64,000 nt of DNA. It comes from Chelatococcus sp. YT9. Lineage in GTDB: Bacteria > Pseudomonadota > Alphaproteobacteria > Rhizobiales > Beijerinckiaceae. The translations under genes and the position numbers were made by a program. Below, piece after piece: positions 51,294-59,312 of the stretch (position 1 is the first letter of the stretch; each line of letters opens with the position of its first letter). The notes under the pieces were generated by a model that had not been told where the DNA came from, made no database searches, and was given only the letters and a program-made list of their open reading frames with translations. The stretch lies in assembly GCF_018398315.1 (NCBI RefSeq), contig NZ_JAHBRW010000002.1, positions 170,637 to 234,636 on the forward strand. The letters run 5' to 3'.

Positions 51294-52139
51294 ATGACGC
51301 GGTTCTGGAACGCCGGCCGGAATGCGGACGCCCTCTTCGCCATCAGTCTTCTCGTCGCAGTTTTTGCGCTCGCCATTCTGGTGCCGCTCCTCTGGCCGGT
51401 CGACCCGATCCGTGGCCAGATCACGGCGACGTTCAAACCGCCGATGAGTGTCGTGGGGGGGCAGTTGCACCCCCTTGGCACGGACCAGCTCGGGCGCGAT
51501 CTCCTGGCCCGGCTCGGCCTCGGCACAGCAATTTCCCTCGGGATCGTTCTCTTCGCTTCCGTCATCGCCGTGGTCCTCGGTACGCTGCTCGGCATGATCG
51601 CGGGCTATTTCGGCGGCTGGCTGGACGCGGTGATCATGCGCGCCGTCGACATCCAGCTCGCAATCCCCTTCATTCTGCTCATCCTACTGATCGTCGCGGT
51701 GGTCGGCCCCTCGATGCTCAATCTCATCGTGGTGCTCGGTGTCACCGGCTGGGCGATCTTTGCACGGGTTGCTCGCGCCAGGACGCTCGAGGTGCGGGAT
51801 CTCGAGTATATCGATGCATCGCGGGCCATCGGCCTCTCGGACTTCGCGGTGCTCCTGCGGCATGTGCTGCCGAATATTGCGGGTTCGCAGATCGTCCTTG
51901 TCACGCTCGACCTTCCGCGACTCATCATCCTGGAGGCCTCTGTCGGTTTCCTCGGCCTCGGCGTGCAGCCGCCGACGCCGACGCTCGGCAATCTGATCGG
52001 CGAAGGGCGCTCCTTCATTCTTCTTGCCAACTGGCTCGTGCTTTACCCCGGCCTTGTCATCGGCGGTCTCGTCGTCGGCTGTAATCTCCTGGGAGACTGG
52101 CTGGTGCGCCGCGCCGACCGAAGGGGCGCCACGACGTGA
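51294..52139 (+). CDS. Peptide-class ABC permease, DppC-like
   Basis: 281-residue permease of the Dpp/Opp family. It has an N-terminal span (near residues 14-35), the periplasmic GTDQLGRDLLARLGLGTAISLGIVL block typical of DppC near residues 62-86, and the coupling loop EYIDASRAIGLSDFAVLLRHVLPN near residue 168. The end GLGVQPPTPTLGNLIGEGRSF is also DppC-like. It is placed before the DppB-like gene, opposite to the usual dppBC order, and overlaps it by 4 bp (GTGA). Confidence 0.88.
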   Translation: MTRFWNAGRNADALFAISLLVAVFALAILVPLLWPVDPIRGQITATFKPPMSVVGGQLHPLGTDQLGRDLLARLGLGTAISLGIVLFASVIAVVLGTLLGMIAGYFGGWLDAVIMRAVDIQLAIPFILLILLIVAVVGPSMLNLIVVLGVTGWAIFARVARARTLEVRDLEYIDASRAIGLSDFAVLLRHVLPNIAGSQIVLVTLDLPRLIILEASVGFLGLGVQPPTPTLGNLIGEGRSFILLANWLVLYPGLVIGGLVVGCNLLGDWLVRRADRRGATT

Positions 52140-53056
52140 AGGCACTGATCTTCATCGCCAATCGCGCCGCGCAGGGCGTCATCGTGCTGCTCGGCGTGTC
52201 GGCGATCGTCTTCTTCGCGCTTTTCCTCACGGGCGACCCCGCTGCCCTGATGATGCCGCCCGATGCCTCGCGCGCCGAGATCGAAGCCTTCCGCCAGGCG
52301 ATGGGCTTCAATGATCCGATCTGGGTTCAATACGGCCGCTTCCTCGGCGGCGTCTTTTCCGGCGAGTTCGGCAATTCGCTCCGCTTCCAGCGTCCGGCGT
52401 TCGACCTGCTGATCGAGCGCCTTCCCGCCACGGCGCTTCTCGCCTGCGCCGCGCTCCTGTGGAGCTCGCTGCTCGGCTTCCTTCTCGGCACCATCGCTGC
52501 CGTGCGCAAGGACAGCCCCATCGATTTCGCCATCCGCGTCATCTCCCTGCTGGGGCAAGCCATCCCGGTGTTCTGGCTGGCCCTCCTTCTGATCATCGTC
52601 TTCTCGCTCAATCTGCGTTGGCTGCCGAGCAGCGGCATCGGCACCTTCAAGCAGCTGATCATGCCGTCGATCGCGCTCGGCGCCTATTACCTCAGCGCGA
52701 TCACGCGTCTGGTGCGCGCCAGCCTGATCGAGGTGCTGGGCGAGCACTACATTCGCACGGCCCGCGCGAAGGGCGTCAAGGGCTGGTCCCTCGTCGTCCA
52801 CCATGCCCTGCGCAACGCCCTGATCCCGGTGATCACCGTACAGGGGATATACTTTGCATCACTGCTTGGCGGCGCGCTCGTGACCGAGATCATCTTCGCC
52901 TGGCCGGGCATCGGGCGGCTCGCGGTGGAATCTATCCAGAACCGCGATTTTCCCGTGGTTCAGGCGGTGGTCTTGTTCGCCGCCTTCGTGTTTGTGGTCG
53001 TGAACTTTCTTGTCGACCTCGCCTATCTCTGGCTCAACCCGAGGATCAGGCTGTGA
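52136..53056 (+). CDS. Peptide-class ABC permease, DppB-like
   Basis: 306-residue permease with an N-terminal span (VIVLLGVSAIVFFALFLTGDP), a DppB-type periplasmic segment ending GEFGNSLRFQRPAFDLL, the coupling loop YIRTARAKGVKGWSLVVHHALRNALIP near residues 202-228, and the FAWPGIGRLAVESIQNRDFPVVQ signature near 262. The start is a GTG that overlaps the DppC-like stop. The hydrolase gene that follows overlaps its stop by 4 bp, so the substrate enters and meets that enzyme directly. Confidence 0.88.
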   Translation: MKALIFIANRAAQGVIVLLGVSAIVFFALFLTGDPAALMMPPDASRAEIEAFRQAMGFNDPIWVQYGRFLGGVFSGEFGNSLRFQRPAFDLLIERLPATALLACAALLWSSLLGFLLGTIAAVRKDSPIDFAIRVISLLGQAIPVFWLALLLIIVFSLNLRWLPSSGIGTFKQLIMPSIALGAYYLSAITRLVRASLIEVLGEHYIRTARAKGVKGWSLVVHHALRNALIPVITVQGIYFASLLGGALVTEIIFAWPGIGRLAVESIQNRDFPVVQAVVLFAAFVFVVVNFLVDLAYLWLNPRIRL

Positions 53057-54420
53057 CCCGGCCGCTCTCCCCTCTGGCCCGGAATGCCCTCAACCTTGCC
53101 GAGGCATGGTGCCGCGTTCCGTCGGTGCGGGGGAACGATCAGGCGCTTGACCGCCAAGCAGCGGCCATCAGCCACTGGCTCAGGCACGAGCTCGGCGCGG
53201 AGATCATCAACGACCGCCGCCGGGACGGCCGGCCGGCGGTCGTCCACGCGCGGCTCGACATCGGCGCGGCCCATACGGTCATCCTCTACAACATGTACGA
53301 CGTGATGCCCGCCGAGCCCGCCGGCTGGTCTGTTGACCCCTTCAGCGGCGGCATCGTTGATCTGCCGGAGGTCGGCGCCTGTTTCGTGGCACGCGGCGCG
53401 GAGAACAACAAGGGTCCGCTGGCCGGCATGCTGGCCGTCCTGAAACAGATGGCCGACAGCGGCGCCCTGGCCGTCAATGTCGAGATCCTCGTGGAGGGCG
53501 AGGAGGAAAGCGGCAGCGGCGCGCTGCGCGCCTATCTCCTCGACCCCACCTGCCCGGTCCGCGCCAGCATCGGCGGCCTGTTCCCGTCCTTCTGCGAATA
53601 TGGCGGAGGCCCGCCGCGCGTCTATCTCGGCTTCTCCGGCATCGCAAAAGGCGAGATCCGCGTGGAAGGCGGCGCGTGGGGAGGCCCGCGTGCGGCCATC
53701 CACTCCAGCAATGCGCCGTGGATCGCCAATCCAGCGAGCCGTCTCATTGCGGCCCTTGCTCTGTTCGGCCGATCCCCGACCGGCGAACTCGACAGGATCA
53801 CCCTCGATGCGGAAGCCCGCGCCATCGTCGCCGAGCTCGCGGCAAGCTTCGACCCCCAGGCGGAGCTTAGCTTCCGCAAGACGGAGCGCTTCGCGCTGGA
53901 CGGCGATGCGGAAGCCTTGCTGACGCATGTGCTGACAACCGCCTCAGCCACCATCAACTCGCTCGCGACGGAGCCAACCGCGGGTGATGCCGTCATCCCG
54001 CATGCCGCGCGCGCGGCCTTCGACCTGCGGTGTCCGCCTTCCCTCGACCCCGCCCGCTATCTCGCGGCCTTTCGCGAGACGTTGCAGACAGCCGGCCTCG
54101 CCGGTGTCTCCCTTGACGTTGCCGATGCCTATCCCGGTACGCGGTTCAGCCGGGACGCGGAAGGGGTCGGCGCCTTGCTCGCCGCCTATGGCGCAACGTC
54201 AGTACCGCCGCAGATCTGGCCTTGGGCGATCGGCGCGGCCCCCGGCTATGCCTTTGCACGCCACGCGGATTCGTTTCTCATCGGCGGTGCGGGGTGCGGC
54301 GGCAACGCCCATGGCATCGATGAATTCATGACGCTGGAAGGCTTCGAGCGTTTCCTTACCTCCATCGCGATCTGGCTGGACGAGATGGCAAAGGTGCCCG
54401 CGCCGAGGACGAGCCCATGA
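53053..54420 (+). CDS. M20 family metallohydrolase-like protein with altered metal ligands
   Basis: 455-residue protein related to M20 dipeptidases and deacylases. The GTG at 53053 is coupled to the permease stop; the frame is open far upstream but there it shadows the permease. The Glu pair is kept in EGEEESGSG (150-151) and a final His in GGNAHGIDEF. The first metal His of GHxD is Met81 (YNMYDVMP), the bridging Asp of the DDKG motif is Asn118 (AENNKGPL), and the third Asp is not apparent. Either the subfamily uses other ligands or it is not a classical dizinc peptidase. It overlaps the next gene by 4 bp. Confidence 0.82.
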   Translation: MTRPLSPLARNALNLAEAWCRVPSVRGNDQALDRQAAAISHWLRHELGAEIINDRRRDGRPAVVHARLDIGAAHTVILYNMYDVMPAEPAGWSVDPFSGGIVDLPEVGACFVARGAENNKGPLAGMLAVLKQMADSGALAVNVEILVEGEEESGSGALRAYLLDPTCPVRASIGGLFPSFCEYGGGPPRVYLGFSGIAKGEIRVEGGAWGGPRAAIHSSNAPWIANPASRLIAALALFGRSPTGELDRITLDAEARAIVAELAASFDPQAELSFRKTERFALDGDAEALLTHVLTTASATINSLATEPTAGDAVIPHAARAAFDLRCPPSLDPARYLAAFRETLQTAGLAGVSLDVADAYPGTRFSRDAEGVGALLAAYGATSVPPQIWPWAIGAAPGYAFARHADSFLIGGAGCGGNAHGIDEFMTLEGFERFLTSIAIWLDEMAKVPAPRTSP

Positions 54421-55403
54421 TCACGTTGCGCTATCTCTCCCGCGCCGATGTCGTCGCAGCCGGCGGCGGCGACTGGCCGCTGGCGCTCGCCGATATTCGC
54501 GAAGCCACCCGCCTGCTGCGGGCGGGAGAGGCCGGCATGGAGGCCGAGAGCGTCATGCCGATGGGCGGCGATCCGCGCGCCAAGGCCTACGGTCTGCCCG
54601 CCTTCGTCGGCGGCCGTTATGATGCGGTGGGCCTCAAATGGGCCGTGCATCTGCCGGAAAGCCGGGGCGATCTCCCCAGCATCACCAACACCACCTTCAT
54701 CAATCGCCTGAGCGACGGCCGTCCGCTCGGGCTGATCGAAAGCGCCCTGCTGACGCGGATGCGGACAGCGGCCGTCTCCGCGCTCGCCATGGAGAGCCTT
54801 CTGCCGCGGCCGCCCGGCCGCATCGCCCTTCTCGGCGCCGGCGCCCAGGCGAAGGCTCACCTCGCCATGGTGTTGGCGCTGTTTCCGTCCGTCGGCGAAA
54901 TCCGGCTCTGGAACCGGAGCGCGGACAAGCTGGATGCGCTTCTTGCGGACACGCCCTCTCCCGCCGGCGTGGCGCTCGTCCGTTGCACGGCGATCGCAGA
55001 TGCCATCGCCGAGGCCGATGTCGTCCTGAGCTGCACGACCGCGCCGGAGCCGATCCTCGATGACGACGCTGTGCGCCCCGGCCGGCTGATCGTGCAGGTC
55101 GGCTATCACGAGGTGTCCTTTGCCGCGATCGCCGCCAGCGACGTGGTGGCGGTCGACCTGTGGGGGGACTTTGCCGAAAAGAGCGCCAAGAGCCTCTTCC
55201 AGATGTACCGCGCGGGGCAGTTCACGCCTGACCGGGTAGCGGCCGACCTCGCCGCGCTGGTGGTTGACGGCTGGCGGCCGCCGGCCGGAGCCTCGCTCTA
55301 TTTTTCCAGCTTCGGCCTCAACCTGTTCGACATCGCGCTCGCCGCCCGCGTGCTGTGCCGGGCAGAGGAGGCGGATATCGGAACGGCCCTGCCGTATCTG
55401 TAG
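54417..55403 (+). CDS. Ornithine cyclodeaminase/mu-crystallin family protein
   Basis: 328-residue NAD(P)-dependent enzyme. Typical blocks are LRYLSRADVVAAGG at the start, VGLKWAVHLPESRGDLPSI near residues 71-89, LIESALLTRMRTAAVSALAMESL near 104-126, and the Rossmann motif IALLGAGAQAKAHLAMV near residue 137. Known members act as ornithine cyclodeaminase, alanine dehydrogenase, ketimine reductase (mu-crystallin, including sulfur-containing cyclic ketimines) or SbnB-like dehydrogenase. Neighbouring cysteine-related enzymes make a sulfur ketimine reductase worth testing, but this is inference. It ends 50 bp before operator site 3. Confidence 0.85.
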   Translation: MITLRYLSRADVVAAGGGDWPLALADIREATRLLRAGEAGMEAESVMPMGGDPRAKAYGLPAFVGGRYDAVGLKWAVHLPESRGDLPSITNTTFINRLSDGRPLGLIESALLTRMRTAAVSALAMESLLPRPPGRIALLGAGAQAKAHLAMVLALFPSVGEIRLWNRSADKLDALLADTPSPAGVALVRCTAIADAIAEADVVLSCTTAPEPILDDDAVRPGRLIVQVGYHEVSFAAIAASDVVAVDLWGDFAEKSAKSLFQMYRAGQFTPDRVAADLAALVVDGWRPPAGASLYFSSFGLNLFDIALAARVLCRAEEADIGTALPYL

Positions 55404-55452
55404 GGAGATCCCCAACCAAAGGACAGTGCCCATTCCGAAGGCCACCCTGTCT

Positions 55453-55480
55453 TTGACAGGGGAGATATATGATATATCCT
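55453..55480 (+). promoter_or_regulatory. Promoter with GATATATgATATATC operator site 3
   Basis: TTGACA (55453-55458) and TATCCT (55475-55480) with a 16-bp spacer form a good promoter. The spacer and -10 box contain the perfect 15-bp palindrome GATATAT-G-ATATATC at 55464-55478, whose reverse complement holds the same 14-bp core as sites 1 and 2. The desulfhydrase-like ATG is 57 bp downstream. The geometry matches site 2 closely, supporting common control. Confidence 0.78.
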
Positions 55481-55534
55481 TGTACAATCCTTCTTGACGC
55501 GGGCCTTGATGCCGCGTGCTCCCGAGGACATCCC

Positions 55535-56539
55535 ATGAAACTCGAAGACATTCCGCGCCTCTCCCTCGGCTTTCTCCCGACGCCGATTGAAAAGCTCCCG
55601 CGCCTCAGCGCCGAATACGGCATCGACCTCTCAGTCAAGCGCGATGACTTCACGGGCTTCGGCGGGGGCGGCAACAAGGTCCGGAAGCTAGAGTTTCTGA
55701 TGGCCGATGCGGTCGCCCAGGATGTCAAGGTGCTGATCACGACGGGTGGCCACCAGTCCAACCACGCGCGGATGACCGCGGCGGCGGCGCGCAAATTCGG
55801 GATGAAGCCTATTCTCGTGCTGCGCGGCAACAGCCCGGCGGTGCTGCAGGGCAATCTCCTGCTTGATCATCTTTTCGGGGCCGAAATCGATTTCCTCGAT
55901 CCGGACGCTTATTTCACCGAGATCAATCCGCGCATGCAGTATCACGCGGACCAGGCCACGGCCCGTGGCGAGAAGCCCTATATCATTCCCCTCGGCGGGG
56001 CGAGCGCACTCGGCGCGATGGGCTATGTCGCGGCGGTGAAGGAACTCGCAGCGCAATATGCGGCCACTGGGGAAGCCGCGCCCGATCTCATCGTCGCGCC
56101 GGTCGGCTCGGGCGGCACGCTCGCCGGTCTTCTCATCGGCTGTGCGCTGTTCTGGCCGGACACCAAGGTCGCCGGCATAGCGGTCAGCGGCAGCGCCGTG
56201 CCCTTCTCCGAGCGCATCGCCGTCATGGCCAATGCCGGCGCCGAATTGCTCGATTTCGACAAGCGCTTCGAGCCGGCCGATATCCGCATCGAGAATGGCT
56301 ACGTGGGGGCGGGCTACGCGATCCCCAGCCCGGAGGGCAACGCCGCGATCACCAAGGCCGCCCGCAGCGAGGGCATGCTGCTCGACCCGGTCTATACCGG
56401 CAAGGCCGTCGCCGGCCTGCTCGACTGCGTGACGCGCGGCTCGATTGCGAAGGGCAGCAAGGTCCTGTTCGTCCATTGCGGCGGATCCCCCGCCCTCTTC
56501 CCGCATGCCGAGCTGCTGACGCAGGACCGCGCCAGCTGA
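55535..56539 (+). CDS. D-cysteine desulfhydrase/ACC deaminase family PLP enzyme
   Basis: 334-residue pyridoxal-phosphate enzyme that, if D-cysteine specific, yields pyruvate, ammonia and H2S. The PLP Lys is in GGGGNKVRKLEFL near residues 45-57, followed by TTGGHQSNHARMTAAAARKFG near 71-91, the PLP phosphate loop VGSGGTLAGLL near 190, and a C-terminal LFVHCGGSPALF. The resemblance is to DcyD more than to ACC deaminase: it has KRDD where ACC deaminases usually have KREDCNSG. The ATG at 55535 is chosen; an ATG at 55469 falls inside the operator. It has its own promoter with operator site 3. Confidence 0.85.
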   Translation: MKLEDIPRLSLGFLPTPIEKLPRLSAEYGIDLSVKRDDFTGFGGGGNKVRKLEFLMADAVAQDVKVLITTGGHQSNHARMTAAAARKFGMKPILVLRGNSPAVLQGNLLLDHLFGAEIDFLDPDAYFTEINPRMQYHADQATARGEKPYIIPLGGASALGAMGYVAAVKELAAQYAATGEAAPDLIVAPVGSGGTLAGLLIGCALFWPDTKVAGIAVSGSAVPFSERIAVMANAGAELLDFDKRFEPADIRIENGYVGAGYAIPSPEGNAAITKAARSEGMLLDPVYTGKAVAGLLDCVTRGSIAKGSKVLFVHCGGSPALFPHAELLTQDRAS

Positions 56540-56553
56540 AGCCGTCGCGAGAT

Positions 56554-57468
56554 TCAGGCTGCTCCCGCGAGCAGGCGCTCGACCTCGCCCGCATCGGGGC
56601 AGCCCTCGCGTCCGCCAAACCGTGTCACCTTGACAGCCGCGGCGGCGGAGCCGAAGCGCAAGGCCTTCTCCACATCGTCGCCGCGGCCGATCGCCAGGGC
56701 CAGAGCCCCATGGAAGACGTCGCCGGCGCCAAGCGTATCGCGCACGTCTACCTTGAAGGCCGGCATATGCCGCATGAGGCCCCGTTCAAGCCAATAAAGC
56801 CCATTGGCGCCATCCGTCACCACCGGGACCCCCGAGGTTCGCCCTGCGAGCCGCTTCAGGCCCGCTTCAATCTCTGGGGTCCCCGTGTTCTCCGCGAGCG
56901 CCTGCCGGGAGAAAGCGGCTATGCTTGACAGCGCGAGCAATTCGTCCGGAATGACGGGGATGTCGCCATCGAGGATGATCGGGATTCCGGCCTTGCGCGC
57001 CTGACGCATCATGTGGAGCGCGCCATCCGCCCAACGGGCGTCGGCGAGGAGGGCATCGACGCCCTTCGGCAGATCCACATCCGCGACGGTGGAGGGCAGG
57101 TCGGGATCCGTGTAGCTGATGATCTGTCGCTCGCCCGATCCGTCGATCATGATGCAGGCCAGGGTCGTCTTCGCCCCCGGATGCACCATCATCAATGCGG
57201 TGTTGATACCGCGCGCCCTCAGTTCGTCGAGCGCCTGCCGTCCGATCGCGTCGTCACCGACCCGTGCCATCAGATGCGCCTCGCCTCCGAGGCGCTTGAT
57301 CGCCACCGCCGCCGTACCGGCATTGCCGCCGCCGACGGCGTGGAAGCTCTTGGCACGGAACTTCAACGGCCCGACCGGAAAACTGTCGAGTGCGAAAATG
57401 AAGTCCATCGTCGTGGTCCCGACACAGACCACGCGCACCGGGCGGGAGGCGGGGGTGAGCTCATTCAT
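56554..57468 (-). CDS. PfkB family carbohydrate kinase
   Basis: 304-residue ribokinase-fold kinase that phosphorylates a sugar or nucleoside. The N-terminal signature VGGGNAGTAAVAIKRLGG is near residues 45-62, and the catalytic Asp and anion hole are in DVRDTLGAGDVFHGALALA near 236-254. Blocks such as GERQIISYTDPDLP, LLADARWADGA and PAFKVDV recall sulfofructose kinase (YihV) as I remember it, but no other sulfoglycolysis gene is present, so I leave the substrate open. It is convergent with the desulfhydrase gene, 14 bp away. Confidence 0.87.
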   Translation of the reverse strand: MNELTPASRPVRVVCVGTTTMDFIFALDSFPVGPLKFRAKSFHAVGGGNAGTAAVAIKRLGGEAHLMARVGDDAIGRQALDELRARGINTALMMVHPGAKTTLACIMIDGSGERQIISYTDPDLPSTVADVDLPKGVDALLADARWADGALHMMRQARKAGIPIILDGDIPVIPDELLALSSIAAFSRQALAENTGTPEIEAGLKRLAGRTSGVPVVTDGANGLYWLERGLMRHMPAFKVDVRDTLGAGDVFHGALALAIGRGDDVEKALRFGSAAAAVKVTRFGGREGCPDAGEVERLLAGAA

Positions 57469-57534
57469 GCCGCGACACCATTATCGAAAGCGCCGGGCAT
57501 AGCGCCGGGCCTTTGCGCATAGGCAATGCGCCGC

Positions 57535-58050
57535 TCAGATCCCCGGTTCCTTGTGGATCGGATCGATCCAATAGACCTCCTCCGGCTTCTCCACCGGATC
57601 GACGTCGGTGATATTGACCACGACCGCCTCATTGTCCGATCGAACCAGCACGCAATCTAGCGGCTGAGCGGGATCGGCGTTGATTTCCTGATGCGGTACA
57701 TACGGCGGCACGTAAATGAAATCACCGGGCCCGGCCTCCGCGACATATTCCAGCCGCTCGCCCCAGCGCATGCGCGCCTTGCCGCGCACCACATAAATGA
57801 CGCTCTCCAGTTCGCCATGATGATGCACCCCGGTCTTCGCGTTGGGCTGGATCGTCACGGTGCCGGCCCAGATCTTCTGCGCGCCGACGCGCGCATGGTT
57901 GATCGCCGCCTGCCGGAACATGCCGGGGGTCTGCGCCGTGTTGGCATCGAGCCGGTCGCCCTTGATGACCCGAACACCGTCATGCTTCCATTGATCCTCC
58001 CCACGCGCATGGCCATGAGAATGAGGACGATCGTGTGAATGCTCGCTCAT
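57535..58050 (-). CDS. Cupin domain protein with His-rich N-terminus
   Basis: 171-residue single-cupin protein. The two cupin motifs are visible: GVHHHGELESVIYVVRGKARMRWG (metal His-His-Glu, about residues 80-103) and GPGDFIYVPPYVPHQEIN (metal His, about 113-130). The start at 58050 gives MSEHSHDRPHSHGHARGED, with five His in the first 14 residues, which might bind metal. The frame extends further upstream, but that part has no family-like sequence. Function could be an isomerase, dioxygenase or binding protein. It is transcribed toward the PfkB gene, 66 bp upstream of it. Confidence 0.82.
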   Translation of the reverse strand: MSEHSHDRPHSHGHARGEDQWKHDGVRVIKGDRLDANTAQTPGMFRQAAINHARVGAQKIWAGTVTIQPNAKTGVHHHGELESVIYVVRGKARMRWGERLEYVAEAGPGDFIYVPPYVPHQEINADPAQPLDCVLVRSDNEAVVVNITDVDPVEKPEEVYWIDPIHKEPGI

Positions 58051-58394
58051 AGGTGTGTTCCGTGGTTTCCGTCCCAAAGCTCCGCTGCGTGGATATGGCA
58101 CGCGCCAGGTTCGGATGCCTAGCCAAAGTTGCCCGTCAATCTTTCGCATCGAGGCGCCGACGCGAGTCATCATAGGGATTGCGTAAGTCGCGAGATAGTC
58201 CGGACACCCTGTGGTAAGCACCAGGATATCGGGATCGACAGCTTGATCTGATCGAGCTATCGCATTGCGAGAAGACGACTGAAACGGCGCTTGCTCGCGG
58301 CTCACGTTTGAACGGGTGGCTCTCCTATGCGCGATGGCATAACGGGTAAATTTACGACGAAGCGTTGGCGCTACGAACCAGCACCGTCCGCGTC
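58051..58394. other. Divergent intergenic region, cupin / nitroreductase
   Basis: 344 bp with no convincing gene, RNA or repeat. An open frame continues upstream of the cupin to 58305, but its translation shows no domain and no ribosome site. A TTGAAC at 58308-58313 could be part of a promoter toward the nitroreductase, but no -10 box stands at a proper distance. Confidence 0.5.
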
Positions 58395-59273
58395 ATGAGC
58401 ATCGACACGCCGGAAACCCGTGACAATCCCGAAGCCCGACGCTCGGACGTACATGCCGAAGATGCGCGTGAACGCCTGTTGGGCGCGCGCTATGGCCAAG
58501 CCTTGCTGGAGGGGCCGCTTCCCTGGAATGACGTGATTGGCACGATGCTCGCCCATCGCTCGGTCCGGGCCTTTCTCCCAAGAGCGCTGCCGGACGGCAC
58601 GCTGGAAACACTTGTCGCTGCCGCGCAATCAGCGTCGAGTTCATCGAACCTGCAGACCTGGAGCGTGGTTTCCGTCACCGACCCTGCGCGCAAATCGCGC
58701 CTGGCGAGACTCTCCGCCAACCAGAATGCGATAGACGAGGCGCCGCTCCTGCTTGTGTGGCTTGCGGACCTCAGCCGCCTGCAGCGGATCGGCGACGAGT
58801 GCGGACACGCCGTCGATGGGCTCGCCTATCTTGAAATGGTGTTTGTCGCCATCGTCGATGCGGCGCTGGCGGCGCAGAACGCCCTCGTCGCGGCGGAGAG
58901 CCTTGGCCTCGGCGGCGTCTATATCGGCGCGATGCGCAACAAGCCGGTCGAAGTGGCGGCGGAACTCGGGCTGCCACCTCAGGCCTTTGCTGTCTTCGGG
59001 CTCTGCGTCGGTTATCCCGATCCCGCGCGCGCGTCCGGCGTCAAGCCACGGCTGCCACCGGACGTTGTCTTGCATCGCGAGCAATATGGCAGCGCTGCGC
59101 GCAACTATGTGGCGGAGTATGACGAGACGCTGCAGTCCTTTCAGCGGGAGCAGGCGATGGCCCAGATGCCCTGGTCCGCACGCGTTCTTCAGCGCGTTGG
59201 CGGCGCTGGATCGCTGTCGGGCCGCGATCGCATACGCACCGCTCTCGACGCGCTCGGCTTTGGCCTCAAGTGA
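58395..59273 (+). CDS. Nitroreductase family NADPH-dependent oxidoreductase
   Basis: 292-residue flavoprotein of the NfsA/nitroreductase fold. FMN-binding residues are suggested by MLAHRSVRAFLPRALPDG (Arg-Ser-x-Arg, near residues 46-63) and SASSSSNLQTWSVVSVTD near 78-95; the dimer/FMN region AAQNALVAAESLGLGGVYIGAMRN near 155-178 and the LPPQAFAVFGLCVGYP block are also typical. The ATG at 58395 is used; a TTG at 58365 in the same frame has no ribosome site. It could supply reduced flavin or reduce nitro or quinone compounds, and lies convergent to an FMN monooxygenase gene. Confidence 0.87.
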   Translation: MSIDTPETRDNPEARRSDVHAEDARERLLGARYGQALLEGPLPWNDVIGTMLAHRSVRAFLPRALPDGTLETLVAAAQSASSSSNLQTWSVVSVTDPARKSRLARLSANQNAIDEAPLLLVWLADLSRLQRIGDECGHAVDGLAYLEMVFVAIVDAALAAQNALVAAESLGLGGVYIGAMRNKPVEVAAELGLPPQAFAVFGLCVGYPDPARASGVKPRLPPDVVLHREQYGSAARNYVAEYDETLQSFQREQAMAQMPWSARVLQRVGGAGSLSGRDRIRTALDALGFGLK

Positions 59274-59312
59274 GATTGCGCAGTTCGCCCTCGAGGTTCC
59301 GCAGATATTGCA

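Noticed and set aside
52459-53052. Apparent N-terminal fusion extending the M20-like protein by about 200 residues
   Set aside because: That part lies out of frame inside the DppB-like permease gene and reads as Arg/His-rich nonsense; the coupled GTG at 53053 fits better.
56554-57468. Naming the PfkB kinase as sulfofructose kinase
   Set aside because: Some blocks resemble YihV from memory, but isomerase, aldolase and sulfolactaldehyde enzymes are absent, so the name is not justified.
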